DNA of 64,000 bases, from the NCBI GenBank assembly GCA_009809945.1, contig WTPW01000323.1, forward strand, positions 51,622 to 115,621, read 5' to 3'. The notes below the pieces were generated by a model. The model saw nothing but the letters and a program-made list of their open reading frames with translations. It ran no database searches and had not been told where the DNA came from. The first letter of the stretch is position 1, and each line of letters begins with the position of its first letter. This document shows positions 1 through 10,868 of the stretch, piece by piece. The position numbers and the translations under genes were made by a program. The DNA comes from Gigaspora margarita (Eukaryota; Glomeromycota; Glomeromycetes; Diversisporales; Gigasporaceae).

Positions 1-262
1 TAATAAAATTCTATAAAATCTTATGATTCATAAAATTTTACTAATTTATTCTAACAAAATGCACTAAGTAAACTTGTTCAGCGCCAAAAAATACATATAA
101 ATATATTCGGACTCAGACCAGTCTGCAGACTTTGGAACAGACCCAGACCAGACTCAGACTTGACTAAAAAGTCTGAATATAAAAGTCTGAGTCCGGTCCG
201 AAAATCAGACCAGACTCAGACTTGACTAAAGTCCAGTTCGAGTCCAGTCTGTAGGAGCACTA
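1..262. repeat. Right end of a word-array (hAT-like) element, left end off window
   Basis: From about 105 the sequence is built from words such as GACTCAGACC and AGTCTGAGTCC in both orientations. It stops abruptly with GTAGGAGCACTA at 262. The layout matches the complete word-array elements at 28852-30351, 43638-43923 and 51635-51900, which end in GGAACCCTA. The left end and TSD cannot be seen, so assignment to that class is by analogy. Confidence 0.5.
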
Positions 263-765
263 ATATGTCCCTCTACTTATTAAAAAAATATTATATTTTG
301 TGTGACCTCTTCTCCTCTTATATAATATTATTTATGGATGCTCCTTTATATATTCTTGTAATTAAAATTTAATTGGCTAAAATTCAATTAAGTGAGATAA
401 ATATTATAACCTCTTAGTAAACAAAAGGTATCTAATTTTTGTTTCTTTTCCAATAATAACCTCCTATTATAATCACTAATTTTTAACTAAATACAGATTA
501 AATCTGATTGACCAATATTTATATCATGCATATTTAAAATTTTCTATTAAAAATTCTTAAAGGTTTATAGCAATAATTTTTATCCAATGGCCCAATTTGA
601 ATAAACAATACCAAGATGTTTGTTTGTCTTAATAAGACAATATTAATAAGCACAAAATCAATAAAATTTAAATACAATTCTGAGATTATTAAGAATTTGT
701 ATTGATTTATGTATTTAATAATTAATTATATTTAACTATCTGAGTAAAATCTTTAATGATATTAG
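263..765. other. AT-rich spacer, nothing recognised
   Basis: About 500 bases of AT-rich sequence with no convincing reading frame, RNA gene, terminal repeat or tandem repeat that I can see. Confidence 0.5.
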
Positions 766-773
766 AATTCTAT

Positions 774-1067
774 AGAACCCTAGATATCTCATATAAATCA
801 TAACTGGGTTTTGCCAATTTTGATCTAATTTGCTAAAAATAACAAAATCTACATTGTTTTAAATATCTTTGATCCAGTAATTAGAATTGAATAAAACTTT
901 TTTGTTAGATGCATTCTACTGAGAGCTTCATTTTAAAAAAAATTTTCATTCAAATTGGACTACTAGATGGCAAGATAATTGCCAAAACTGTTTTTTGCTT
1001 TTTAAATTTTTGGGGTTTTTGCTAAAATGCATAACATATAACCTCTGTACTAGATATCCATGGTTCT
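774..1067. mobile_element. Non-autonomous hAT-like element, AGGACCC family
   Basis: The ends are AGAACCCTAGATATC on the left and the complement of ATGGATATC on the right. They are flanked by AATTCTAT (766-773) and AATTTTGT (1068-1075), a 6 of 8 match suggesting an aged 8-bp TSD. The interior resembles the reverse complement of the element at 45195-45451 (shared TCATATAAATCATAACTGG-like stretch and a CCAATTTGAAT module), so the two are probably one family. It has no coding capacity. The 8-bp TSD is the usual mark of hAT-mobilised elements. Confidence 0.55.
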
Positions 1068-1135
1068 AATTTTGTAATTAGATTAAACTTATTAAAATTA
1101 TCTAATTGAAATAAACACTCAGATACAGTCAAACC

Positions 1136-1299
1136 TCCCTAAATGCAATCTCTCTAAATGCATAACCTCTCTAAATGCATGGCTTGACTTGGTCCCAACT
1201 CATATGTTACTTATAGATTTTACTTTTCTAGATGCAATATCTCTCTAAATGCAAGGTTTTTTATCACCCCCTTGCCATGCATTTAGAGAGGTCTGACTG
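1136..1299. mobile_element. Pogo/Tigger-type MITE (CAGTC...ACCTC ends, TA target site)
   Basis: A 164-bp element with TIRs beginning CAGTCAAACCTCCCTAAATG and ending CATTTAGAGAGGTCTGACTG, flanked by TA at 1134-1135 and 1300-1301. CAGT-type ends with a TA duplication are typical of pogo/Tigger relatives of the Tc1/mariner superfamily. Inside, TCTCTCTAAATGCA is repeated several times. Related elements lie at 31551-32643, 36416-36609 and 50479-51214. Confidence 0.75.
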
Positions 1300-1301
1300 T
1301 A

Positions 1302-2031
1302 GTTGTTTATACAAATTAAAGTAATTTACTATCAAACATTTTAAATTTTTTAATAGAATTATAGTAATTACACTAGTGTATATTGAAGAAAGATCATTAT
1401 TATATATAAGTAATAAAGTAATGTTTGAAATAATTTAAAAGTCAAACTATTATATGATTAAATTATAATATAAACAATATAACTCCAAATATGTAATTAA
1501 ATGAGTGAATATAATTGTAGTTAGAGTTAGTTTTTTAATTAAGTAAACAATTATTGAATAAAACCCAAATTGGTAATAAATAAATAAGTAAATATAGTAA
1601 AGGACATGATTTTTACTATGAATACATAGTTAGTGATGATGATCACGTCTATATATTATATATATTATATTAATTAGTCAAAATTAGATAAAGTGATCAC
1701 ATTATATATGGATGGGGTAGCTACTAAGTAAAAAATATCATATGATAAATAGCATGCCTCTAAATAAACTTGGTTTGTTAATATTGCAATTGAATCAGTT
1801 GGATCAAAGTATTTAAGTACTTGCTATCAGGGATAGATTGTTCATAGTAAAAGTTACAAATTAACTTATTACTGTATTATACAAAAACCTGAGTAAATTA
1901 TTAGCAATTTTACCAACTAAATATATAATAATCCATAAAATAAATTTAATGCACTGGTATATAAATAGTAGTGCACATAAAGAGAAAAACTTAGTAATAA
2001 TGAAAGTAAGGAATCTGATAATCCAAAGCCT
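1302..2031. other. AT-rich spacer with one block shared with 24.9 kb
   Basis: No gene is seen. A block near 1612-1755 contains two copies of the palindrome GTGATCAC about 60 bp apart and ends in ATAAATAGCATG. It is clearly related to 24896-25035, so it is an interspersed repeat, but its ends are not defined. The rest is unremarkable AT-rich DNA. Confidence 0.5.
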
Positions 2032-2225
2032 GGTGTACCAGGACCCTGAAGAATATATATAATACTAAGATCCGGTTTTGTATAGACTTATTATATAATT
2101 TTTTAATATATTATATGTTTAAATTTGTATAACCAACAGGTAATTTTTTGAAAAGTTAGATGTTTATTTGTATAACAAAGATATCTTTATAACAAGTTAG
2201 GTTTTTGTTTTGTATAATGATACTA

Positions 2226-2819
2226 TACTGTATATTTCCAAAAATAACTATATGCTATTTTCTTGTTTTTTTTTTTTTTTTTTTTTATTTGTTAATGTCA
2301 AGTACAGAAATAGAATAGTAAGTTGCTATTCTCTTGTTTAAATCCAAAAATGTAAAAATGCTTTTGTTCCAAAAATAAGCTACCCATAATTGATAATAGT
2401 CACTACATAGTAAAGTCCAAAGTTTACTATCAAAATCGATTAAAGTTGCTTAAGTAAACTTGTTCAGAAGATCAAAATACACATATTATAAAAATTTTAT
2501 TAAAATCTGAGAACTTTTTAATATTTGACTTTTAATTTTTACATTTAATGGTAAATTAAAATTTTAATACAAAAATATATTTGTTGAATTTAATTAAAAG
2601 TTTAATAATAAAAGGTGCTTCAATATAGATTAAAATTCTAGCATATATGTATTTTTATCTTCTGAATAAGTTTACTTAAGCGATAATAGTCAATTTACAT
2701 AGTAGAATTTAGACTTTACTATGTAATAACTATTTGTAATTGACCAAAAATCTACCTCCAGATTTTTTGTGTCCAAAAATTATCCAAAAAAGGTAGTTTA
2801 TTTTTGGAAACATATGGTA
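2226..2819. repeat. Family-B fold-back repeat (TAC(C/T)GTAT...AAATAAGCTACC ends)
   Basis: A self-complementary unit found about ten times in the window. From the end inward it reads TACYGTAT, CCAAAAATAAGCTACC, CTACATAGTAAAGTCC, CTTAAGTAAAC, GTTCAGAAGATCAAAATACA, then a central ATTTGACTTTTAATTTTTAC, and back out in inverted order. Here the arms run to 2819 (ATATGGTA). There is no coding capacity. A poly-T run at 2264-2286 interrupts the left arm. Confidence 0.7.
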
Positions 2820-2821
2820 TG

Positions 2822-2941
2822 TACTGTATTTTTGCAAAATACCATGCCAGGGCATTATTTAGAATAATGGCCCGAATTAAGCTTAATTTAAGCCAAAAAT
2901 TGTAATTTCACCCCAGCGTGTTATTTCACGAAAATACGGTA
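2822..2941. mobile_element. 120-bp G-family palindromic MITE
   Basis: A short palindrome with ends TACTGTATTTTTGC and its inverted partner GAAAATACGGTA. A central GGCCCGAATTAAGC TTAATTTAAGCC is nearly self-complementary. Copies of about the same length lie at 22162-22281 and 23558-23676, and a partial one near 41690-41771. The ends resemble those of the larger family-B elements (TACCGTAT), so one transposase could act on both. Confidence 0.65.
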
Positions 2942-3059
2942 TATCACTTTTTTATTTTTTTTTTATTTGTTTATTTATTTATTTTTTTTCTCACAAAAAA
3001 CTTGTCTGCACAAGATTATATGCGTAAAAATTTTTTTAAAAAAATATCTGTACAAAAAG

Positions 3060-4370
3060 CTTATTAGTGATCGCAAATAATCGCTACATAACAAAGTCCA
3101 AATTTTACTATATAAATTGATTATATGTGCTTAATTGATAATCTGCCTGTCAACTAGAGAGTAACGAAATGTGGCATGCTTCTATCTAAAATTTTTTTTA
3201 TTAAATTAACGATATATGTCCACTAATTAAAGTTGTAGAGCTCGTCGAGACACATCTAACAGTAGTTAGATCATCCAAATCAGCCCAGTAGATGGTGAAA
3301 TATTGTCAAAAAAATGATTGGCCAACTATATAAAATCCCATAATGGAGATTATATATGAAAATTACTATAGGCGAAATATGGCATGCTTCCATCTAAAAG
3401 TTTTTTTCTTACTAAGTTAACGATACATGTCCACTAATTGAAAGTTGTAAAGCTTATTGAAATGCATCTAACAGTAGTTAGATTATTCAAATCGGCCTAG
3501 TGGATGGCAAGATATCATCAAAAATCTATTGGCAGACTATATAAAATCTCTATATAAACAAACATTGTTTATATAGAGATTTTATATAGTTAGCCAATCA
3601 TTTTTTGACGATATCTCTCTATCCACTAGGCCGATTTGTATGATCTAACCACTGTTAGATATGTCTCAACGAGCTCTACAACTTTCAATTAGTGGATATG
3701 TATCATTAACTTAGTAAGTAAAAATCTTTTAGATAAAAGCATGCCACATTTCGCCTATAGTGATTTTTATATGTAATCTCTGTCACGAGATTTTATATAG
3801 TTAGACAATCATTTTTTGACAATATCTCACTATCTACTAGGCCAATGTGGATAATCTAACTACTGTTAGATGCATCTTGATGAGCTCTACAACTTTCAAT
3901 TAGTGGATATATATTATTAACTTAATAAAAAAAAATTTAGATGGAAGCATACTATATTTCGTTACTCTCCAGTTAACAGGCAGATTATCAATTAAGTAAA
4001 TATGTTTATAATATAAAAATGCATATTCTCCAAAATTTTCATACAAATTGGAGAACTTTTTATTATTTAACTTGTAATTTTTACATTCATTATATAAATT
4101 TTTTAAAAAATTTTTAATTTTTCGATAAATGTAAAAATTAAAACTCAAATAATAAAAAGTTCTCCAATTTGTATAAAAATTTACAACATATATAGTTTGA
4201 TCTTTTGAACAAGTTTACTTAAGTGATTATAACTGATTTATATAATAAAATTTGACCTTTACTATGCAGTAACTATTATCAATTAGGGGTAACTTATATT
4301 TGGATAAAAAAAAGTTTTTAGATTTTTTGGTGAGGGTAGTTTATTTTTGGAATAGGAATATATAGTATAT
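3060..4370. repeat. Family-B fold-back repeat, interrupted by a TTAA element
   Basis: The left part (CTACATAACAAAGTCCAAATT, about 3090) leads to GTGC at 3130. The right part resumes at 3992 with TTAAGTAAATATG and continues through the usual AAATTTTCATACAAATTGGAG and ATTTAACTTGTAATTTTTAC core to a far arm ending near 4370. Intact relatives read GTGCTTAAGTAAA here, so the intervening 857 bp is a clean insertion into the TTAA of that CTTAAG. Confidence 0.65.
3135..3991. mobile_element. 857-bp TTAA fold-back element with doubled arms
   Basis: Flanked by TTAA at 3131-3134 and 3992-3995, with TIRs TTGATAATCTGCCTGTCAAC and the inverted GACAGGCAGATTATCAA-like right end. Each arm contains two direct copies of a unit of about 200 bp (CATGCTTCTATCTAAAA ... 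GACTATATAAAATC), so the whole reads forward, forward, reverse, reverse around the centre at about 3555. No ORF of note. The TTAA TSD is confirmed by the uninterrupted family-B copies elsewhere in the window (for example about 6108). Confidence 0.8.
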
Positions 4371-4611
4371 AAACTCAGATCTAAAATTGTATAATTTATA
4401 GTAAAATTTGAACTTATATGATAATTTTGTATAAAGCTTTTAATAAAATTAAGTATATAAAGTTATATTAAAATTTTGAGCCTGGATCTGAGTTATATAT
4501 GTATTCTTTGGGGACCTGGTGCACCAAGTTGAGAAATAAGTTTATTCAAATAGTTCTGGAACAATATTAATAGTAGTAGTTCTGAGCAGAATATCTTAGA
4601 AGATAAACATA

Positions 4612-5049
4612 TGCTCTGATTTTTAGAATTTATAAAAAAAGTTTATTTTTTTAAAACTTTAAAGCTATATAATTTTTGATCTACTGGTCCAATTTAAATG
4701 ATTTTACTACCAAAATGTTCATCTCTTTGAGATGATTTCAATGAGCTCAAAATTATAAAAATTCAATTACAGGATCATGAGAAAATATGCTATCAAATAG
4801 GCGACACACTTGAAATTGGTTTGATCTATTTCAAACCAATTTTAGGTGTGTTACCTATTTGATAGCATATTTTCTCATGATCCTGTAATTGGATTTTTAT
4901 GATTTTGAACTCGTTGGAATCATCTCAAAGAGATGATCATTTTGGTAGTAAAATCATTTAAATTGGACCAGTAGATCAAAAATTATATAGCTTTAAAGTT
5001 TTTAAAAAATAAACTTTTTTTATAAATTCCAAAAATCGGAGCATATGAT
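4612..5049. repeat. Near-perfect 440-bp hairpin
   Basis: The left arm, from CATATGCTCTGATTTTTAG, and the right arm, ending CGGAGCATATG, pair over roughly 200 bp with few mismatches around a centre at about 4830 (CAAACCAATTT). The arms include the recurring module CTACTGGTCCAATTTAAATG and TCTCTTTGAGATGATTTC. Exact ends and TSD were not resolved. A reading frame across the hairpin on the minus strand is an artefact of the inverted repeat. Confidence 0.7.
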
Positions 5050-5411
5050 ATCCAGAATTCATAACTAGTGGACATAGTAATAAAAATAAACTAGTAGTGA
5101 TGAAACTTGTGAACAATAATAGTAGTAGCAAATATGTAATTAAAGAGAATATAAAAGTTAGTTTAACAAATATTGTTGAAAACAATAGTAGTTAATTGTA
5201 TAGTATTGAACAAGAATAAAATTAAAAAGAACAAAAATAAAGTACTTCAACTTATCTGTTACCAAAATGCTATTAATACAAACAAGAATAAAAAGAAGAT
5301 ATTTGAGCAAAATTTAGAACATGTTAATAGTAAAACTCATTTATAAGACCTATTAGTATTTGACTAGAAAAAATGTATCGAGAGCAAAGATGCAATAAAT
5401 ATATATTATAA
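5050..5411. other. AT-rich spacer, nothing recognised
   Basis: No gene, terminal repeat or tandem array is apparent between the hairpin and the TSD of the next fold-back element. Confidence 0.5.
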
Positions 5412-5419
5412 TAAAATTA

Positions 5420-7032
5420 GAGGGCTGGTAATCGTACCCCCAAAATTGGTATTCATACCCCCCAGCCTGGACTCTGACCCTTCCAATCTAGTCACATATA
5501 ATATAGTACAAACAAAGATCACATGACTTTCTGATTCTTGCATTTTGACCAATAGTTAGGTTATACAAAATTTGGTCACATGATCTGTATAACAATAAAA
5601 GCCAATTAAAATTTGAACTCAAAGTAGGTTCAAAAACTTAAGCCACCCCATGATCGACAATAGTCGCTACATAGTAAAGTCCAGATTCTACTATCTGCTA
5701 TGTAAATCGATTATCATTGCTTAAGTAAACTTTTTCAGAAGATTAAAATACACATATAGTAAAATTTTTAGCAAGTTTGAAGAACATTTTATTATTTGAC
5801 TTTTAACTTTTACGTATGTCGACTAGATTTTTTTAAAAAATTTTACTTTTTTCGATGAACGTAAAAATTAAAAGTTAAATAATAAAAAGTTCACTGATTT
5901 GTATAAAAATTTTAGAGAATATGTATTTTGGTCTTCTGAACATATTTATTTAAGCGCTTATGATCGATTTACATAGTAATCTTTGGACTTTACTATGTCA
6001 TGACTACTTATGATTGCTAAAACACCTCCTTTATGATAAGAGGTGTTTTAGCGATCGCAAGTGGTCGATACATAGTAAAACCAAATTTTATTATGTAAAT
6101 CGATCATAAGTGCTTAAGTAAATATATTTAGAAGATCAAAATACATATTCTCTAAAATTTTCATATAAATTAGTGAACCTTTTATTATTTAACTTTTAAT
6201 TTTTACGTTCGCTAAATAGATTTTTTTAAAAAATTTTACTTTCTTTGACGAACGTAAAAATTAAAAGTCAAATAATAAAAGGTTCACTAATTTATATCAA
6301 AATTTTAGAGAATATGTATTTTGATCTTCTGAATATATTTACTTAAGCGCTTATAATCGATTTACATAATAAAATTTTGGTTTTACTATGTATTGACCAC
6401 TTGCGATCGCTAAAACATCTCTTATCATAAAGGAGGTGTTTTAGCAATCGTAATTAGTCACTACATAGTAAAGTTCAAAGATTACTATGTAAATCGATCA
6501 TAAGCGCTTAAGTAAATATGTTCAGAAGACCAAAATACATATTCTCTGAATTTTTATACAAATCAGTGAACTTTTTATTATTTAACTTTTAATTTTTACG
6601 TTCGTCAAAAAAAGTAAAACTTTTTAAAAAAATCTAGTCGACGTACATAAAAGTTAAAAGTCAAATAATAAAATGTTCTTCAATCTTGCTAAAAATTTTA
6701 TTATATATGTATTTTAATCTTCTGAAAAAGTTTACTTAAGCGATGATAATCGATTTACATAGTAGAATCTGGACTTTACTATATAGTGACTATTGTCAAT
6801 CGTGGGGTGGCTAAAGTTTTTGAACCTACTTCAGGTTCAAATTTAATTGGCTGTTATTGTTATACAGATCACGTGACCGAATTTCATGTAACCTAACCAT
6901 TGGTCAAAATGCAAGAATCAGAAAGTCACGTGAACTTTGTTTGTACTATGTTACACATGACTAGGTCAGAAGGGTCAGAGTCTGGAATAGGGGTATGAAT
7001 ACCAATTTTGGGGGGTACGATTACTAGCCCCC
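5420..7032. mobile_element. 1.6-kb fold-back element holding three tandem palindromes, 8-bp TSD
   Basis: Flanked by identical TAAAATTA (5412-5419 and 7033-7040). The long TIRs start GAGGGCTGGTAATCGTACCC on the left and end GGGTACGATTACTAGCCCC on the right, and remain complementary for about 230 bp, including TCACATGACTTTCTGATTC. The middle is three consecutive family-B palindromes (about 5650-5995, 6050-6405, 6460-6800). They are separated by small hairpins built on AACACCTCCTTTATGATAAG. The 8-bp TSD fits a hAT-type transposase. No coding sequence is visible. Confidence 0.75.
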
Positions 7033-7140
7033 TAAAATTATTACTGAAAATATATTTGTAGAATCAAATAGTAAAAGAGGTGTGGCTAAACTTGATGATA
7101 CTAGAAAAAACATTATTATAAGTAACAATCAGAATAATAG

Positions 7141-7818
7141 TACCGTATGTGTTTGAAAATAAGCTACCTTTTTTGGCCAAAAAATTACAAGAAAAACCAT
7201 GGGGTAGCTTATTTTTAAAATATTGAAGTTTTTGAAAAAATTAAAAAATGTACTAATAAAAGTTGTTCAAATGACACCAAATTTTTACTATAAGTGTATT
7301 TTTGATAACCTGAACAAGTTTACTTAATGGCACTTTTGAGATTTACTTAGTAAAATTTAAACTTATATGTAGCAACTGCTAACGGGTTTTTTAAGATTTT
7401 GAAAAATCAGGGGGTAGCTTATTTTAGGTAGTAGCTTATTTTTGAACATATGGGGTCTTTGCCTTGAAAATAGGGTTCCGAGGTCCCCTAAACCAAAATT
7501 GAGATTTTTATTAAGCCTTAATTTATGAAGCATAAAGTTCATTCGTGCAAGTTTTATAGCCGATTAATTTAATATTAAAATGAGTTATGGAATTCCAGAA
7601 ATTTGACGTTGAATATAATGAAAATGATCGACATAGCGGATAAATATTTTACCATCAATTTTATTCAATAACAAAAAAGCTTTGCAAAGATCATTTCTAA
7701 AATTAGCAGAAAATCAAGTTTTGGTTGTTTTGGTTACACAATCTTTATTTACGATTTACTCAAACAAAATTTATAGTGCCGTAGGGTCATTTTCAAGGCA
7801 AAGACCCCATATACGGTA
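7141..7818. repeat. Family-B repeat carrying a nested TA element
   Basis: Begins TACCGTATGTGTTTG and ends TACGGTA at 7818. The familiar AAAATAAGCTACC, CTGAACAAGTTTACTTAA and GGTAGCTTATTTT motifs are present, but the arms are less regular than in other copies. A 359-bp element is inserted just before the right terminal TACGGTA. Confidence 0.55.
7451..7809. mobile_element. 359-bp TA-flanked TIR element
   Basis: TIRs TGGGGTCTTTGCCTTGAAAA and TTTTCAAGGCAAAGACCCCA are perfect over at least 20 bp and flanked by TA (7449-7450, 7810-7811). Removing the element restores the family-B end ACATACGGTA, which supports a TA duplication (Tc1/mariner-like). The interior has no ORF. Confidence 0.7.
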
Positions 7819-8535
7819 AAATAGAGGCGATAAATGTTAAAAAATATACCTATAGTATCTGATAGTACTAATATAATCAATTCTAATCAAAGTGAAGATA
7901 GTATTAATAGAAATTATATTTGTAATTGAATTGGAACCAACAACATTTAGAAATAATAATGAGAAAAAAAATGTGTAGTAAGGGGTTCAAAGGTAGAAGT
8001 AATAAATTTGGAGCTAAAATAGGATTTGTTGGCAAGATTGATAGTAGTGATTGTGAAAAGGAGTTAGTAATGAAAAGCCAATTGATGAAAATAGTGAAAA
8101 TAATAAAAATATTTGACAAAAAAGATAGTAAACAAATCTGAAGGCTTAGACAAAGAAAGTACAAAAAATAATAAGTACAGTATTACAAAATAAAGATTAA
8201 TTAACAATTCATATAAGAATGATAGTATTATTATATAGTTACTATAGCACAAATTACTATATATTTTATATAGTTGTGAACCCTTTTTTTTCTAAACATA
8301 TGAAAATTTTATATAGTTAAAATTTAAATACTTATAATTCACTAGATCAATTTTAATAATTTTATTATAATATATATAATGGTTTAAACTTGCACAGCCA
8401 TGCACTCATAATTGACCAATCAAATTCGATCACAGGAATACCAAAATTTCCAAGTCTTTTATATGAAATTATCTAATTTTTTTTTTATGTTTTTTAGAGA
8501 CAGAATCAAATATATAAAAAATGAGTGCACTAAAA
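7819..8535. other. AT-rich spacer with possible decayed coding sequence
   Basis: The plus strand at 7926-8141 can be read as a 71-residue lysine-rich peptide (MNWNQQHLEIIMRKKM...). I recognise no family, and codon bias alone in DNA this AT-rich is weak evidence. It may be a fragment of a degenerate gene. Nothing else is seen. Confidence 0.25.
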
Positions 8536-8935
8536 ACATATAACATCAAGAAATGATGATATATAGTACACCCAAAACAATGCACAACAACAAAAAATAG
8601 TGAAACATAGCACACCAAAGCAACATACAATAACAAGAAACAATAATTATAGAATAACAAATTTTCAAGTTTTTTACACAAAATTACATAATTTTTTTTA
8701 TGTTTATTACATTTTATTATAAAAAAAAACAAAATCAGATACAAAAGAAATGACTATATATAGCACACCCAAAACAATGCACAATACCAAGAAATAATGA
8801 TATATAGCACCTAAAGCAATGCACAATACCTAAAAATAATATATATATAACAACTACAACACCAAGAAATAATGATACATAGTGCATCTGAAGTAGTAGT
8901 GAAACAATGATACACAGTACCAAAAAAAATAATTA
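8536..8935. repeat. Degenerate minisatellite (GCACAATACCAAGAAATAAT)
   Basis: About seven imperfect copies of a unit of roughly 45 bp containing ACACCCAAAACAATGCACAA and CCAAGAAATAATGATATATA. Reading frames on the minus strand here (8469-8923) merely reflect the repeat and should not be called genes. Confidence 0.65.
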
Positions 8936-9059
8936 TACTATTGAAATTGAAGGCCCATCAGATAACATAAACATAAACAATGGCAACACAATATAAAGCA
9001 AAAACTAGTTAATATACTAGTATAAAAAAATAAAAAAAAAACAAAGAAAACAATAAGAC

Positions 9060-9385
9060 AACCCATCTAACAGAGAAATATGAGACTAACTAACAAAAAC
9101 CTTACAAGACCACCTAATAGAAAAATGTACAAAACCATCTAACAGAAACCATCTAACAGAAGAATACCTTTTACGGACCCAACAAAATAGAACAAGGCCT
9201 ATATGTAAGGAGAACACCTAAAAAAGTAAAAAAATTATTAATGTTTGAATATCAAAAAATCAGAATTATTTCAGAAAATACACAAAGCTACATGAATGAA
9301 AAAATGTGCAAGACTACCTACTGAGAAATAGACAAGGCCACCTACTTGAGAAATGTACAAGAACACTATTCACAATATTAAAAAA
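9060..9385. repeat. Degenerate tandem repeat (GACCACCTAACAGAAAAATG)
   Basis: Imperfect copies of a 25-30 bp word around ACAAGACCACCTAATAGAAAAATGT. It is an AC-rich strand like the previous minisatellite, possibly of common origin. No coding interpretation is supported. Confidence 0.5.
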
Positions 9386-9439
9386 ATATATTACTTCAGA
9401 AGAATGCCAAAGAGCTATAGAAAACCATTCTACAAGAGT

Positions 9440-9562
9440 CATACAAGACTACTCCCATTAATGATGAACTAGCAACGATACTAGCAACAACAATTGAGAC
9501 AACACCAATGATAACACCTGCTATGACACCAATGATGATACTTGTGATAATACCAATGATAG
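9440..9562 (-). pseudogene. Fragment encoding an Ile/Val/Gly-rich membrane-like segment
   Basis: Read on the minus strand, the ACACCAATGATAAC-type repeats translate to alternating Ile, Val and Gly (AIIGIITSIIIGVIAGVI and onward), which resembles one long transmembrane helix. An in-frame stop lies a few codons upstream and no ATG is present, so this is at best an exon fragment of a decayed gene. It could equally be a chance product of a degenerate tandem repeat. Confidence 0.2.
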
Positions 9563-10038
9563 CGAAAAAAGAAAAAAATTAGTAACAAAATAAACAAAAA
9601 AATCAAACAAAATCAAAAAAACTTATCTTGATGATCTTATTTATATGCATGCATATAGGGGTGCATGTACATGCAAGTGTGTAGAAAATATTTTCTCTAT
9701 ATAAAAAACATCTTATTTACATTTTTATTTAGTAAATTTAAGGGGTCAGTTAAAGCAGAGTTAACTCAATATATAATCTACATGCTGCATAAATTGGATT
9801 CTTGATATCTATATATAAAAAACCTTCTAACTGCATCAAAAAGGTAATCCTAACCCTAACTAAATTTCACTCTGCTTTAACCAACCCCAAATTTAAATAT
9901 ATTAGCATAATAAAAAAAATATTTAGCTATAGAAGAAAAGAAGGTTTTATAATATATATAAATTTAATAGTAATTTGTGCATATAGAACCCTATTCTTTT
10001 TAGACAAATTGGCAATTAAATAATATTAATAATAAAAT
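9563..10038. other. AT-rich spacer, inverted CTGATATCTATATATAAA-type segments
   Basis: Phrases such as GTTAAAGCAGAGTTAACTC and CTCTGCTTTAACCAACCCC form a small inverted pair (about 9745 and 9870), suggesting a decayed TIR element. A 73-codon frame at 9802-10023 lies across it and is not convincing as a gene. Confidence 0.35.
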
Positions 10039-10575
10039 AAGATAAATGGATATTAATGGACATGATATACTTGTTATTAAAGTTAAAAATTATTATAAAG
10101 CTGCAGATTTAGAGTTAAAATCATTAGTATTGAAATAGAAAATATCAAAGAAATATTTGATAAAAATATAGAAAATAAAAACTATCACAAATATGAATAC
10201 TATGATAAAAATCTTGCTGTGATAAACATTCTTCTTATGACTTTGAATTAGTAGTAGAGACTGAAAGAAATAAAAGGGGCATAATAGAAATAAGAAATTT
10301 GTAAAAAGTTAGAGTATGATGAAATAAAAGTAAAAAAATTCAAGCTAAAAATGATAATATTAATAATAGAATAATGAAGTATATGAAAAACAATCATGTT
10401 AATGATAAAAGAAATTATGTATTAGTAAAATTCAAGGGCAATATGAAAAGCCAAAGAAAAAGAAAGAGTATATAAATATATTCAAAAATAAACACTTATT
10501 CAAAATTAAAATAAGAAGTGTATTCAATTATTAGAAAGTATTGTTGGAAAATTTATAGAAAATTATGAGAGTATG
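10039..10575 (+). pseudogene. Decayed coding remnant, unknown
   Basis: Several short plus-strand frames in succession (for example IKVKKIQAKNDNINNRIMK and YMKNNHVNDKRNYVLVKFK) have a coding-like Lys/Asn-rich composition broken by stops and frame changes. I do not recognise the family. Relics of transposase or retrotransposon genes commonly look like this, but no catalytic motif is visible. Confidence 0.25.
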
Positions 10576-10864
10576 GGGTTTAGCTGTTTATATATTGTTG
10601 GAAAGTAGATCTTGCAGAAGTTGGAAACTTTGAAAGTAAGTTTTGAGGATCTAACTTATATTATAGTAATATATAGTATGTGGCAAACTTGTATAGAAAT
10701 AGAAGCAAAGCAAATAATTGGTCACTATTTTGTGTATATAATTGTAATATGCAGTAATTCATTAAAAATTATAAATTAAAGTATGCTTCAGTGCAAAAAT
10801 GTAGATACACCAATCTTTTCATAATAATTTTTTTTTTAAAATTTAATGTAAATGTTTAAATAGC
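10576..10864. other. AT-rich spacer, nothing recognised
   Basis: No repeats or frames of note up to the TTAA target of the next element. Confidence 0.45.
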
Positions 10865-10868
10865 TTAA

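Larger units (their letters stand above)
2040..4517. mobile_element. 2.5-kb hAT-like composite element (AGGACCC ends, 8-bp TSD)
   Basis: The left end AGGACCCTGAAGAATATATA is matched in inverted orientation by the right end TATTCTTTGGGGACCT. The flanks GGTGTACC (2032-2039) and GGTGCACC (4518-4525) agree in 7 of 8 positions, as expected for an old 8-bp TSD. The inside is filled by other repeats: a family-B palindrome (2226-2819), a 120-bp G-family MITE (2822-2941), poly-T, and a second family-B copy split by a TTAA fold-back element. It may be a short AGGACCC element enlarged by later insertions. Confidence 0.6.
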
